Source: Saccharofermentans sp. | Lineage (GTDB): Bacteria; Bacillota; Clostridia; Saccharofermentanales; Saccharofermentanaceae | Direction of reading: 5' to 3' | NCBI GenBank assembly: GCA_024403715.1 | Contig: JAKSRJ010000001.1 | Span: forward strand, 124,001-188,000 | Length of the DNA: 64,000 nucleotides | Shown here: positions 49,892 through 58,190 of the stretch, one piece after another | How the letters are laid out: the number at the start of each line of letters is the position of its first letter | Numbering within the stretch: position 1 is the stretch's first letter | Notes under the pieces: model-generated | Database searches by the model: none | The model's input: the letters and a program-made list of their open reading frames with translations, nothing else | Told to the model about the DNA's origin: nothing | Translations under genes and position numbers: made by a program

Positions 49892-51889
49892 ATGCAGAGA
49901 ATTGGTGTATTTGTCTGTCACTGCGGTTCTAACATTGCTGCTACGGTAGACGTAAAGAAGGTAGTTGAATTAGTTCGCTACGAGCAGGGCGTTGTTTATG
50001 CTGATGATTACATGTATATGTGTTCTGAGGCTGGACAGCAGAAGGTAATGGAGGCTATTAAGGAGCATAACCTTACAGGTCTCGTTATTTGTTCCTGTTC
50101 TCCTAGAATGCACGAAGCTACATTTAGAGCTTGTGCAGCTAAGGCTGGTCTTAACCCATTCATGGTTGAGATCGCTAACATTCGTGAGCACTGCTCATGG
50201 ATTCACAAAGATATGGAGGAAGCTACAAAGAAGGCTGTTATTCTTGCAAGAGCAGCTATCGCTAAGGTTAACCTCAATACTCCTTTGCAGGAAGGTGAGT
50301 CTCCAGTTGTTAAGAGAGCTCTTGTTATCGGTGGTGGTATCGCTGGTATCCAGACAGCTCTTGATATCGCTAACGCTGGTTACCCAGTAGATATCGTAGA
50401 GAAGGAGCCATCAATCGGTGGTCGTATGTCTCAGCTTGATAAGACATTCCCTACTCTTGACTGTTCTTCCTGTATCCTCACACCTAAGATGGTTGAGGTT
50501 GCTCAGCATCCTAATATTAAGATTTATTCTTATAGCGAAGTAGAGAAGGTTGGCGGCTTCGTAGGTAACTTCGAAGTAGACATCCGTAAGAAGGCTAGAT
50601 CTGTTAACGAAGATAAGTGTACTGGTTGTGGCGTTTGCCAGACAAAGTGCCCTCTTGGTAAGACAGGTAAGATTCCTTCTGAGTTCAATAGAGGTCTTGG
50701 TACAAGATCTGCTATCTATACTCCATTTGCACAGGCTGTACCTAATGTACCTGTAATCGACAGAGAGAACTGCACATACTTTAAGACAGGTAAGTGTGGT
50801 GTCTGCGCTAAGCTCTGTCCTTCTGGTTGTATCGATTACGAGCAGCAGGATCAGATTGTTACAGAGAAGTACGGTGCAATCGTAGTTGCTACTGGTTTTG
50901 ACATTATTAACCTTGATAAGTATGACGAGTATGCATACAACACTTGCCCAGATGTTATTACATCTTTGGAGCTCGAGCGTTTGATGAATGCTGCTGGTCC
51001 TACAGGTGGTCACCTCCTCAGAATGAGCGATGGTAAGGCTCCTAAGGATATCGTATTTATCCAGTGCGTAGGTTCTAGATGTGCTGATGACAGAGGAAAG
51101 CCATACTGTTCTAAGGTTTGCTGTATGTACACAGCTAAGCACGCAATGCTCATCAAGGATCACTGGCCAGAGATGAACGTTACTGTATTCTATATTGATG
51201 TAAGAACACCTGGTAAGAACTTCGATGAGTTCTACAGAAGAGCTGTTGAGCAGTATCACGTAAATTACATCAAGGGTCAGGTTGGTAAGGTTATGCCTCA
51301 GGCTGACGGTTCCCTCATCGTTCAGGGTTCTGACCTCCTCGATGGTAAGCAGATTAAGATGAAGGCTGATATGGTAGTTCTCGCTGCTGCAGTTGAGCCA
51401 AATAAGGATGCTCGTAAGATTGCTTCCATGCTCACAGCAAGTATCGATAACAATGACTTCCTTACAGAGGCTCACGCTAAGCTTCGTCCAGTAGAGTCTC
51501 CAACAGCTGGTATCTTCCTCTCTGGTATGTCACAGGGTCCTAAGGATATTCCTGAGACTGTATCCCAGGCTGGTGCAGCTGCTGTTAAGGTTATTGGTCT
51601 CCTTGCTAAGGATAAGCTTAAGACAAACCCATGCACAGCTAAGTGTGATATGTTCCAGTGTAATGGATGTTCTACTTGTGCAAATGTTTGCCCATACGGA
51701 GCTATTTCTTATGAGGATACTCTTGTAAGAGGTCCAGGAGTTAACGAGACAAGACGTATCGCTAAGGTTAACACAGCACTTTGTCAGGGTTGTGGTGCTT
51801 GTACATCCGCTTGTCCTTCTGGTGCTATGGATCTTCAGGGATTCTCTAACTTGCAGATTATTTCGGAGGTGGATGCTATATGCCGATGA
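49892..51889 (+). CDS. hdrA: Heterodisulfide-reductase-like subunit A (HdrA), bifurcating flavoprotein
   Basis: The 665-residue iron-sulfur flavoprotein is close in size to methanogen HdrA. An N-terminal domain (IGVFVCHCGSNIAA) precedes the FAD-binding core with VIGGGIAGIQTALDIANAG (about 148-166) and the LDCSSCILTPKM segment. Cluster motifs are CTGCGVCQTKCP, CGVCAKLCPSGC, CNGCSTCANVCPYGA and CQGCGACTSACPSGA. The FAD is the expected bifurcation site, splitting electron pairs between ferredoxin and the HdrBC branch. Overlap of 10 bp with the next gene indicates coupling. All Cys positions read as Cys; no selenocysteine codon is seen. Confidence 0.93.
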   Translation: MQRIGVFVCHCGSNIAATVDVKKVVELVRYEQGVVYADDYMYMCSEAGQQKVMEAIKEHNLTGLVICSCSPRMHEATFRACAAKAGLNPFMVEIANIREHCSWIHKDMEEATKKAVILARAAIAKVNLNTPLQEGESPVVKRALVIGGGIAGIQTALDIANAGYPVDIVEKEPSIGGRMSQLDKTFPTLDCSSCILTPKMVEVAQHPNIKIYSYSEVEKVGGFVGNFEVDIRKKARSVNEDKCTGCGVCQTKCPLGKTGKIPSEFNRGLGTRSAIYTPFAQAVPNVPVIDRENCTYFKTGKCGVCAKLCPSGCIDYEQQDQIVTEKYGAIVVATGFDIINLDKYDEYAYNTCPDVITSLELERLMNAAGPTGGHLLRMSDGKAPKDIVFIQCVGSRCADDRGKPYCSKVCCMYTAKHAMLIKDHWPEMNVTVFYIDVRTPGKNFDEFYRRAVEQYHVNYIKGQVGKVMPQADGSLIVQGSDLLDGKQIKMKADMVVLAAAVEPNKDARKIASMLTASIDNNDFLTEAHAKLRPVESPTAGIFLSGMSQGPKDIPETVSQAGAAAVKVIGLLAKDKLKTNPCTAKCDMFQCNGCSTCANVCPYGAISYEDTLVRGPGVNETRRIAKVNTALCQGCGACTSACPSGAMDLQGFSNLQIISEVDAICR

Positions 51890-52323
51890 ATGAGAATAAT
51901 GAATTTAAGCCTTTGATTGTAGCATTCTGCTGCAACTGGTGTTCCTACGCTGGTGCTGACCTCGCAGGATCTTCAAGACTTACATATCCAGAGAATGTAA
52001 AGATCATTCGTGTTCCTTGCTCTGGTCGTGTAAATCCTATGTTCATCCTTCGTGCTTTCGAGAGAGGTGCAGACGGAGTTATCATCTGCGGATGCCACCC
52101 TGGAGACTGCCACTACAGCACAGGTAACTATTATGCAAGAAGAAGAATGGCACTTCTCTTCTCCATGCTCGAGTACATGGGTATCGAGAATGGTAGAACA
52201 AGAGTTGAGTGGTGTTCTGCGGCTGAGGGCGCTAAGTTCTCTAAGACTATGAATGAGTTCTGCGAGAAGATTGCTTCTCTTGGCGAGAACGTCAGATTGG
52301 GGGATTTGAGATGCAAGAATTAA
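51880..52323 (+). CDS. flxD: MvhD/FlxD-like iron-sulfur subunit
   Basis: The 147-residue protein has IVAFCCNWCSYAGADLAG, IRVPCSGRVNPMFILRAFERG and VIICGCHPGDCHYSTGNYYA, the five-Cys [2Fe-2S] pattern of MvhD. In methanogens this subunit passes electrons from hydrogenase to HdrA; in the bacterial Flx-Hdr complex the homologue FlxD links the NAD-binding part to HdrA. It overlaps hdrA by 10 bp and the next gene by 13 bp. Confidence 0.9.
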   Translation: MPMNENNEFKPLIVAFCCNWCSYAGADLAGSSRLTYPENVKIIRVPCSGRVNPMFILRAFERGADGVIICGCHPGDCHYSTGNYYARRRMALLFSMLEYMGIENGRTRVEWCSAAEGAKFSKTMNEFCEKIASLGENVRLGDLRCKN

Positions 52324-53288
52324 AGAATCGTTTAATCCAGCTTATTTCTGACGGTACAGTAGCAAGAGTTATTGGTTGGAAGAAGGGTGATATGCCTTAT
52401 AATCCAGAGCCAGCTTGCTTCTCTACAGTAGAAGAGCTCGAGGATTTCGTATATGACGGATTCTGCGGAGCTAACCTCTCTAAGATGATGATTGAAGTTG
52501 CAAATCTCGAGGGTAAGACAGCAGTTTGCTTGAAGCCTTGTGATACATACTCTTTCAATCAGCTTATCAGAGAGCACAGAGTAAATCGTGAGAATGCTTA
52601 CATCATCGGTGTTGGATGCCGCGGTAAGCTCGATATTGAGAAGGCTCGTAAGGCTGGTATCAAGGGTATCGAGGCTATCGAGGGCGTTGGTATCGAGGGT
52701 GAAGGTGATGTTACTTTCAAGACAATTTATGGCGATAAGGCTATGGCTTATAGCGAGCTTCTCTTAGACCGTTGCCACGTATGTAAGGGCAAGGATCACA
52801 TGGTTTATGACGAGGTTATCGGTGAGTCTAAGGACACAGCTGATAGCGATCGTTTTGATGATGTTAAGAAGATCGAGGCTATGAGTTCTGCTGAGAAGTT
52901 CGCATACTTCCAGAACGAGCTTTCCAAGTGTATTCGTTGTAATGCATGCCGTAACGTATGTCCTGCATGTTCTTGCAGAAAGTGCGTATTCGACAATACT
53001 AAGTTTGATTCACAGCAGAGAGCTAATGTGGATTCCTTCGAGGAGAAGATGTTCCACATTATCAGAGCTTTCCACGTAGCTGGCAGATGTACAGACTGTG
53101 GTGAGTGTAGCAGAGTTTGCCCACAGGGTATCCCGCTCCACTTGTTCAATAGAAAGTTCATCAAGGATATTGATGATTTCTATGGAGAGTTCCAGGCTGG
53201 TAAGGATCCAGAGGCTCAGAGCCCTCTCACAGACTTTACATTCGAAGACTTGGAGCCAAAGCAGGCTGTAGGAAGGGGTGAAAACTGA
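52311..53288 (+). CDS. FlxC/FrhB-like iron-sulfur subunit of the Flx-Hdr complex
   Basis: The 325-residue protein has an N-terminal domain with CLKPCDTYSFNQLIREHRV (about 70-88), a motif related to FrhB and AsrA proteins, and C-terminal ferredoxin clusters CIRCNACRNVCP (about 206-217) and CTDCGECSRVCPQG (about 264-277), with extra Cys in PACSCRKC. It corresponds in position to FlxC or FlxB of the Desulfovibrio flxABCD-hdrABC set; which one is not certain. It ends on the start codon of the next gene (TGATG). Confidence 0.8.
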   Translation: MQELKNRLIQLISDGTVARVIGWKKGDMPYNPEPACFSTVEELEDFVYDGFCGANLSKMMIEVANLEGKTAVCLKPCDTYSFNQLIREHRVNRENAYIIGVGCRGKLDIEKARKAGIKGIEAIEGVGIEGEGDVTFKTIYGDKAMAYSELLLDRCHVCKGKDHMVYDEVIGESKDTADSDRFDDVKKIEAMSSAEKFAYFQNELSKCIRCNACRNVCPACSCRKCVFDNTKFDSQQRANVDSFEEKMFHIIRAFHVAGRCTDCGECSRVCPQGIPLHLFNRKFIKDIDDFYGEFQAGKDPEAQSPLTDFTFEDLEPKQAVGRGEN

Positions 53289-54385
53289 TGTATACAATTT
53301 CTAAGGATAACCTCAATTCTTTATACGCTAAGATTGCTTCCAGCTATGATTTGTTCATGCCTATCAAGAAGGCTGGTCAGACAAACTATGGTTTTTGGAA
53401 TGAAGATGCAGAGGCTGACATTGAGACACTTAAGACAGTTAAGTCCGGTAAGGATGCCTTCTTCCCACAGGTTGAGACTCTTTACAATGTAAACAAGACA
53501 ATCATCCCTGCTGACGTAGCTGCATCTGATGATGCTGAGAAGGCTGCTGATACACCTATCAAGACAAAGCTTGAAGTTGTACCAGGAAAGTTCGTAGATC
53601 AGGATTTCGTAATCTTCGGTATGAAGCCTTGTGACGTTAGAGGCATCGAAGTAATGGATAACGTATTCTTGAAGGATTTTGTAGATAACTACTACAAGTC
53701 CAGAAGAGAGCACGGTATCGTAGTTTCCCTCGCATGTCACGCACCAGAGGAGTCATGCTTCTGTACTGTATTTGGTATTGATCCAGCAGATCCATCTAAG
53801 TCCGTAGCAGACGTTGCTACATGGATTGTTGATGACAAGCTTGTTTGGAAGCCATTGACAGAAAAGGGTGAGGCTTTAACAGCTGTTGTTAAGGACTTGC
53901 TTACAGATGATTCTGCAGTAGATTCTAAGGTTGATGCAGAAATCACTTCTATCACAGAGATTTCTAAGAAGCTTCCTTACGCTAATCTCTCACTTGAGGA
54001 TTGGGGTGCTGGTAAGACAGACGAGAAGTTCAATGACGAGACATGGTCCAAGATTTATCAGGGCTGCCTCGGTTGCGGAACTTGTACATTCGTATGCCCT
54101 ACATGCCAGTGCTATGACATTAAGGACTACACAACAAAGAATGGTATTCAGAGATATAGATGCTGGGATTCCTGCATGTACTCTGACTTCACTCTTATGG
54201 CAGGTGGTCAGAACAGACCTACACAGCTCCAGCGCTTCAGACAGAGATTTATGCACAAGCTCGTTTACTATCCAACAAACAATGATGGTATGTATATGTG
54301 CGTAGGTTGCGGTCGCTGCGTAGAGAAGTGTCCACAGTCCAAGAACGTCGTTAAGGTTATTAAGGCGTTCGAGAATAAAAAGTAA
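53288..54385 (+). CDS. FlxB/AsrA-like 4Fe-4S subunit
   Basis: The 365-residue protein resembles sulfite reductase subunit A (AsrA). The N-terminal half has FVIFGMKPCDVRGIEVMDNVF (a KPCDxR motif), followed by ACHAPEESCFCTVFGIDP with a Cys cluster. The C-terminal half holds GCLGCGTCTFVCPTCQCYD and CVGCGRCVEKCPQS, two [4Fe-4S] clusters. In Flx-Hdr complexes this subunit carries electrons from the FAD/NAD-binding FlxA. The motif KPCD is shared with the preceding gene, suggesting an ancient duplication. Confidence 0.82.
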   Translation: MYTISKDNLNSLYAKIASSYDLFMPIKKAGQTNYGFWNEDAEADIETLKTVKSGKDAFFPQVETLYNVNKTIIPADVAASDDAEKAADTPIKTKLEVVPGKFVDQDFVIFGMKPCDVRGIEVMDNVFLKDFVDNYYKSRREHGIVVSLACHAPEESCFCTVFGIDPADPSKSVADVATWIVDDKLVWKPLTEKGEALTAVVKDLLTDDSAVDSKVDAEITSITEISKKLPYANLSLEDWGAGKTDEKFNDETWSKIYQGCLGCGTCTFVCPTCQCYDIKDYTTKNGIQRYRCWDSCMYSDFTLMAGGQNRPTQLQRFRQRFMHKLVYYPTNNDGMYMCVGCGRCVEKCPQSKNVVKVIKAFENKK

Positions 54386-54399
54386 GGAGGGGATCTATA

Positions 54400-55242
54400 A
54401 TGTGCGAATGTGGTAAGAGCCAGGACATGTTGATCCCGCAGGTCGGTATTATTACCGGCATTACGCAGGAAACTCCTGACGTTAAGACATTTAGAGTTAA
54501 TGCACCTGGTGGCGGAAAGCTTTTTGAGCATATGCCTGGTCAGTGTGCAATGGTTTGTGTTCCTGGTGTAAGTGAGGGTATGTTCTCAATTACATCTTCT
54601 CCTACAAATAAGGAGTACATGGAATTCAGTATCAAGAAGTGCGGTATTCTTACAGAGCAGCTTCACTCACTTCAGGTTGGTGATCAGATTACTGTAAGAG
54701 GACCATACGGTAACAACTTCCCAGTAGAGACAGAGTTTAAGGGCAAGAACCTCCTCTTCATCGCTGGTGGTATCGGTCTCGCACCTCTTCGTTCTGTAAT
54801 CAATTACTGTATTGATAACAGAGAGAATTATGGAAGAATTGACGTTCTTTACGGTTCACGTTCTGCAGACGATCTCGTTAAGCTTAAGGAGATTCAGGAA
54901 GTTTGGCAGAATGTTCCTAACATGAACGTATATCTTACAATCGACCGTGAGCAGGAAGGCTGGGATGGACATGTTGGTTTCGTTCCTGCTTACCTCAAGG
55001 AGATTGGCTTCACAACAGATTGCATCGGTATCACATGTGGTCCACCGATCATGATCAAGTTTGTACTTCAGGGCTTGAAGGAGCTCGGATTTACAGATGA
55101 GCAGATTTATACAACACTCGAGCTTCGTATGAAGTGCGGAATTGGTAAGTGCGGACGTTGCAACATCGGTTCTAAGTATGTTTGCAAGGACGGTCCTGTA
55201 TTCCGCTTCGACGAGATCGATGAACTTCCAAACGAATATTGA
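54400..55242 (+). CDS. flxA: FlxA/AsrB-like FAD/NAD(P)H-binding subunit
   Basis: The 280-residue ferredoxin-NADP-reductase-fold protein has a flavin-binding half (MPGQCAMVCVPGVSEGMFSI, VRGPYGNNFPVE), an NAD-binding half (LLFIAGGIGLAPLRSVINY, about 123-141; GITCGPPIMIKFVLQGL) and a C-terminal [2Fe-2S] motif MKCGIGKCGRCNIGSKYVCKDGP. It should oxidise NADH and feed electrons to the other Flx and Hdr subunits. AAGGAGGGG precedes the ATG. Its presence makes the cluster a NADH-linked Hdr, not a formate- or H2-linked one. Confidence 0.88.
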   Translation: MCECGKSQDMLIPQVGIITGITQETPDVKTFRVNAPGGGKLFEHMPGQCAMVCVPGVSEGMFSITSSPTNKEYMEFSIKKCGILTEQLHSLQVGDQITVRGPYGNNFPVETEFKGKNLLFIAGGIGLAPLRSVINYCIDNRENYGRIDVLYGSRSADDLVKLKEIQEVWQNVPNMNVYLTIDREQEGWDGHVGFVPAYLKEIGFTTDCIGITCGPPIMIKFVLQGLKELGFTDEQIYTTLELRMKCGIGKCGRCNIGSKYVCKDGPVFRFDEIDELPNEY

Positions 55243-55260
55243 TGCGAAAGGAACACTAAT

Positions 55261-55935
55261 ATGGAAGAAATGGTAAACGTATTCTTTAATGGTAAGAAGT
55301 ACCAGGTGCCGGCTGAACTCACAATCATGACGGCTATGGAGTATGCTGGCTACACTCTCGTTAGAGGTGTAGGTTGCCGTCACGGTTTCTGTGGAGCTTG
55401 TACAACAATCTACAGAATCAAGGGCAAGAACGAGCTTCACACATGCCTTGCATGCCAGACAAAGGTTCAGGAAGGCATGTATATTGCAAGAATCCCTTAT
55501 TTCCCAACAGATAAGAGAACATACGACATCAACGATATCAAGGCTAATCAGGAAGTAATGATGTCCTTGTATCCTGAGATTTATGCTTGTATCGGATGTA
55601 ATGCTTGTACAAAGGCTTGTACACAGAGCCTTAACACAATGCAGTACATTGCATACGCTCAGAGAGGTGATTTCAAGAAGTGTGCAGAAGAGTCTTTCGA
55701 CTGCGTATCTTGTGGCTGCTGCTCAGTAAGATGCCCAGCTGGTATCTCACACCCAATGGTAGGTCTCCTTGCTAGAAGACTTAACGGTAAGTATTTGACA
55801 CCTGAGGCATCCCACCTCAACACAAGAGTTGACGAGATCAACGATGGTAAGTTTGATGAAGCTATGGCTGACATGATGACTAAGCCTCTCGATCAGATCA
55901 AAGAGCTCTATAACACTAGAGAAATTGAGAAGTAA
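55261..55935 (+). CDS. Fumarate reductase / succinate dehydrogenase-type iron-sulfur subunit (soluble)
   Basis: The 224-residue protein has an N-terminal [2Fe-2S] domain (GCRHGFCGACTTIYRI with a later HTCLACQ) and two C-terminal cluster motifs, CIGCNACTKACTQSLN (about 101-116) and CVSCGCCSVRCPAG (about 143-156). The layout matches FrdB/SdhB or the N-terminal part of TfrB without its CCG domain; HdrB in this operon could supply that function. No membrane anchor gene (FrdC/D) is present. It starts 18 bp after flxA and precedes the flavoprotein by 15 bp. Confidence 0.82.
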   Translation: MEEMVNVFFNGKKYQVPAELTIMTAMEYAGYTLVRGVGCRHGFCGACTTIYRIKGKNELHTCLACQTKVQEGMYIARIPYFPTDKRTYDINDIKANQEVMMSLYPEIYACIGCNACTKACTQSLNTMQYIAYAQRGDFKKCAEESFDCVSCGCCSVRCPAGISHPMVGLLARRLNGKYLTPEASHLNTRVDEINDGKFDEAMADMMTKPLDQIKELYNTREIEK

Positions 55936-55950
55936 GGAGGATATAGAATA

Positions 55951-57561
55951 ATGTACGCACCATATCCAGAAAATATGATGGAGTCCATCGCTAAGGTTGA
56001 AGCTACAAGAGCTGCACGTATGGCTACAGAGCCACGTCGTCTTACAGCTGACGAGAAGGATGATCTCCTCCAGAAGTTCCACCCAGACTACAACAATGAC
56101 TCTTTCGCAGAGATCAAGGTTGGTCCTAACAAGGGTCAGAGAGCTCCAGTAGAGCTTGCCGAGATGCTTCATTCTACAAGCCGTCTTATGACAGACTCTG
56201 TAGATCTTAATAAGATTGATTACGATGTAGACGTACTCGTTATCGGTGCCGGTGGTGCAGGTTCTTCCTGCGCTATCGAGGCTCACAACGCAGGCGCTAA
56301 CGTAATGATCGTTACAAAGCTTCGTATCGGTGACGCTAATACAATGATGGCTGAGGGTGGTATCCAGGCTGCTGATAAGGAGAATGACTCCCCAGTACAG
56401 CACTACCTTGACTGCTTCGGTGGTGGTCACTTCATGGCTAGACCTGAGCTCGTTAAGAGACTTACTTCTGAGGCTCCTGATGCAATTCAGTGGCTCAACA
56501 GACTCGGTGTAGAGTTTGATAAGGAAGAAGACGGTACAATGGTTACAACACACGGTGGTGGTACATCTCGTAAGAGAATGCACGCTGCTAAGGACTACTC
56601 CGGTGCTGAGATCATGCGTACTTTGAGAGATGAGGTTATCAACCTCGGTATCCCAGTAATCGAGTTCACATCTGCTGTAGAGCTTATTAAGGACGATAAG
56701 GGTCAGGTTGCTGGTGCTGTTCTTCTCAACATGGAGACAGGTGACTATTCTGTAGCAAGAGCTAAGACAGTTGTTATCGCTACTGGTGGTGCTGGTAGAA
56801 TGCACTACAATGGCTTCCCAACATCTAACCACTACGGTGCTACAGCTGACGGTCTTATCCTTGGTTACAGAGCTGGTGCTCCACTTCTTTACCAGGATTC
56901 CATTCAGTATCACCCAACAGGTGCTGTTCACCCATCTCAGATTCTCGGCGCTCTCGTTACAGAGAAGGTTCGTTCTGTAGGTGCTCAGCTTGTTAATGCT
57001 AACGGTGAAGCTTATATCCACCCACTCGAGACACGTGACGTTAACGCTTCTGGTGTTATCCGTGAGTGCCGTGAGGGTCGTGGTGTAGACGTACCTGGTG
57101 GTCTCCAGGGCGTATGGCTCGATACTCCAATGATTGAGATTCTCGGTGGTGAGGGTACAATCGAGAAGAGAATCCCAGCTATGTTCCGTATGTACATGAA
57201 CTACGGTATCGATATGAGAAAGGTACCTATCCTCATCTACCCAACACTCCACTATCAGAATGGTGGTCTCGAGATCAATGGTGAGGGATTCACAAATGCT
57301 ATCCCTAACCTCCTCGTTGCTGGTGAGGCTGCTGGTGGTATCCATGGTACAAACCGTCTCATGGGTAACTCTCTCCTCGACGTTATCGTATTTGGTCGTA
57401 ACGCTGGTAAGAAGGCTGCTGCTAAGTACAAGGATGTTGAGCTTGGTAATATGAACATCGATCACGTTGCAGCTTACGATAAGGAGCTTAAGGATGCTGG
57501 TCTTGAGACTGGTGAAGTATCTCCAAAGCTTCTCCCTAAGTACGCTAGACACGAGAGATAA
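55951..57561 (+). CDS. Fumarate reductase / aspartate oxidase-type flavoprotein (soluble)
   Basis: The 536-residue protein has an N-terminal extension (about 85 residues), an FAD motif VDVLVIGAGGAGSSCAIEAH (about 92-111), MMAEGGIQAAD (no His for covalent FAD), THGGGTSRKRMHAAKDYSG, QYHPTGAVHPSQ, YPTLHYQNGGLEI and GEAAGGIHGTNRLMGNSLLDV. These match the FrdA/SdhA/NadB superfamily, including active-site His and Arg positions. With the preceding FeS subunit it should reduce fumarate or a similar unsaturated acid in the cytoplasm, fed by Flx-Hdr (inference). NadB activity is less likely given the paired FeS subunit. A terminator follows. Confidence 0.82.
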   Translation: MYAPYPENMMESIAKVEATRAARMATEPRRLTADEKDDLLQKFHPDYNNDSFAEIKVGPNKGQRAPVELAEMLHSTSRLMTDSVDLNKIDYDVDVLVIGAGGAGSSCAIEAHNAGANVMIVTKLRIGDANTMMAEGGIQAADKENDSPVQHYLDCFGGGHFMARPELVKRLTSEAPDAIQWLNRLGVEFDKEEDGTMVTTHGGGTSRKRMHAAKDYSGAEIMRTLRDEVINLGIPVIEFTSAVELIKDDKGQVAGAVLLNMETGDYSVARAKTVVIATGGAGRMHYNGFPTSNHYGATADGLILGYRAGAPLLYQDSIQYHPTGAVHPSQILGALVTEKVRSVGAQLVNANGEAYIHPLETRDVNASGVIRECREGRGVDVPGGLQGVWLDTPMIEILGGEGTIEKRIPAMFRMYMNYGIDMRKVPILIYPTLHYQNGGLEINGEGFTNAIPNLLVAGEAAGGIHGTNRLMGNSLLDVIVFGRNAGKKAAAKYKDVELGNMNIDHVAAYDKELKDAGLETGEVSPKLLPKYARHER

Positions 57562-57599
57562 TTTTCAAGTCAATAATAACGGGCAAGTTATTTGAAATA

Positions 57600-57635
57600 A
57601 TGCCGGAGTGGATATGTCCCTCCGGCATATTTTTA
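57600..57635 (+). terminator. Terminator of the hdr-flx-fumarate reductase operon
   Basis: ATGCCGGAG and CTCCGGCAT pair across an 11-base loop and are followed by ATTTTTAT. It separates this operon from hydCBA. Confidence 0.92.
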
Positions 57636-57704
57636 TGCCAAATTGAAGGTGAATCGTATTATAATAAAAAGGTTAATTGAAGTAATAATAAAGGAGAGGA
57701 CCTC

Positions 57705-58190
57705 ATGAGCTCTGATTTTGATTACAGCTTTATTGATGAGATTCTTGAGAGGCATGGAACTGATCACGGTGCTATCATCGCGATTCTCCAGGAAATCCAG
57801 GAAAAGTATAATTATCTACCAAGAGAAGTTTTTCCATACTTATCTAAGAAGATGAACTTCGGCGAGGCTCGTATTTATGGCGTAGCTACATTCTACGAGA
57901 ACTTCTCGTTAGAGCCTAAGGGTAAGTACATCATTCGTTGCTGCGATGGTACAGCTTGTCACGTAAGAGGTTCACAGCCTATTTTAAATCAGTTAAGAGA
58001 AGAGCTTGGCTTATCAGAGTCCAAGGCTACAACTGATGATTTTATGTTTACTGTAGAGACTGTAAGCTGTCTTGGTGCATGCGGCCTTGCTCCAGTAATC
58101 ACAGTTAACGGTACAGTTTATCCAGCTATGACACCTATAGCTGTTTCCGAATTACTTAAAACTTTGAAGGAGGAGGCAGCAAATGGATAA
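57705..58190 (+). CDS. hydC: Bifurcating [FeFe]-hydrogenase subunit C (NuoE-like)
   Basis: The 161-residue thioredoxin-fold protein has GAIIAILQEIQEKYNYLP, GVATFYENFSLEPKG and the [2Fe-2S] ligands in CCDGTACHVRGS and CLGACGLAP, as in NuoE/HydC. It belongs to the trimeric HydABC that couples NADH and reduced ferredoxin oxidation to H2 formation. GGAGAGGACC precedes the ATG. It overlaps hydB by 8 bp and heads the three-gene operon after the terminator. Confidence 0.92.
   Translation: MSSDFDYSFIDEILERHGTDHGAIIAILQEIQEKYNYLPREVFPYLSKKMNFGEARIYGVATFYENFSLEPKGKYIIRCCDGTACHVRGSQPILNQLREELGLSESKATTDDFMFTVETVSCLGACGLAPVITVNGTVYPAMTPIAVSELLKTLKEEAANG

Noticed and set aside
55747..57552. A 601-residue open frame antisense to the fumarate-reductase-type flavoprotein
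   Set aside because: It is a shadow frame created by the strong codon bias of the highly expressed gene; its translation is Ser/Thr/Leu/Cys-rich with no family pattern or ribosome binding site. The frame at 50411-51475 antisense to hdrA is the same effect.
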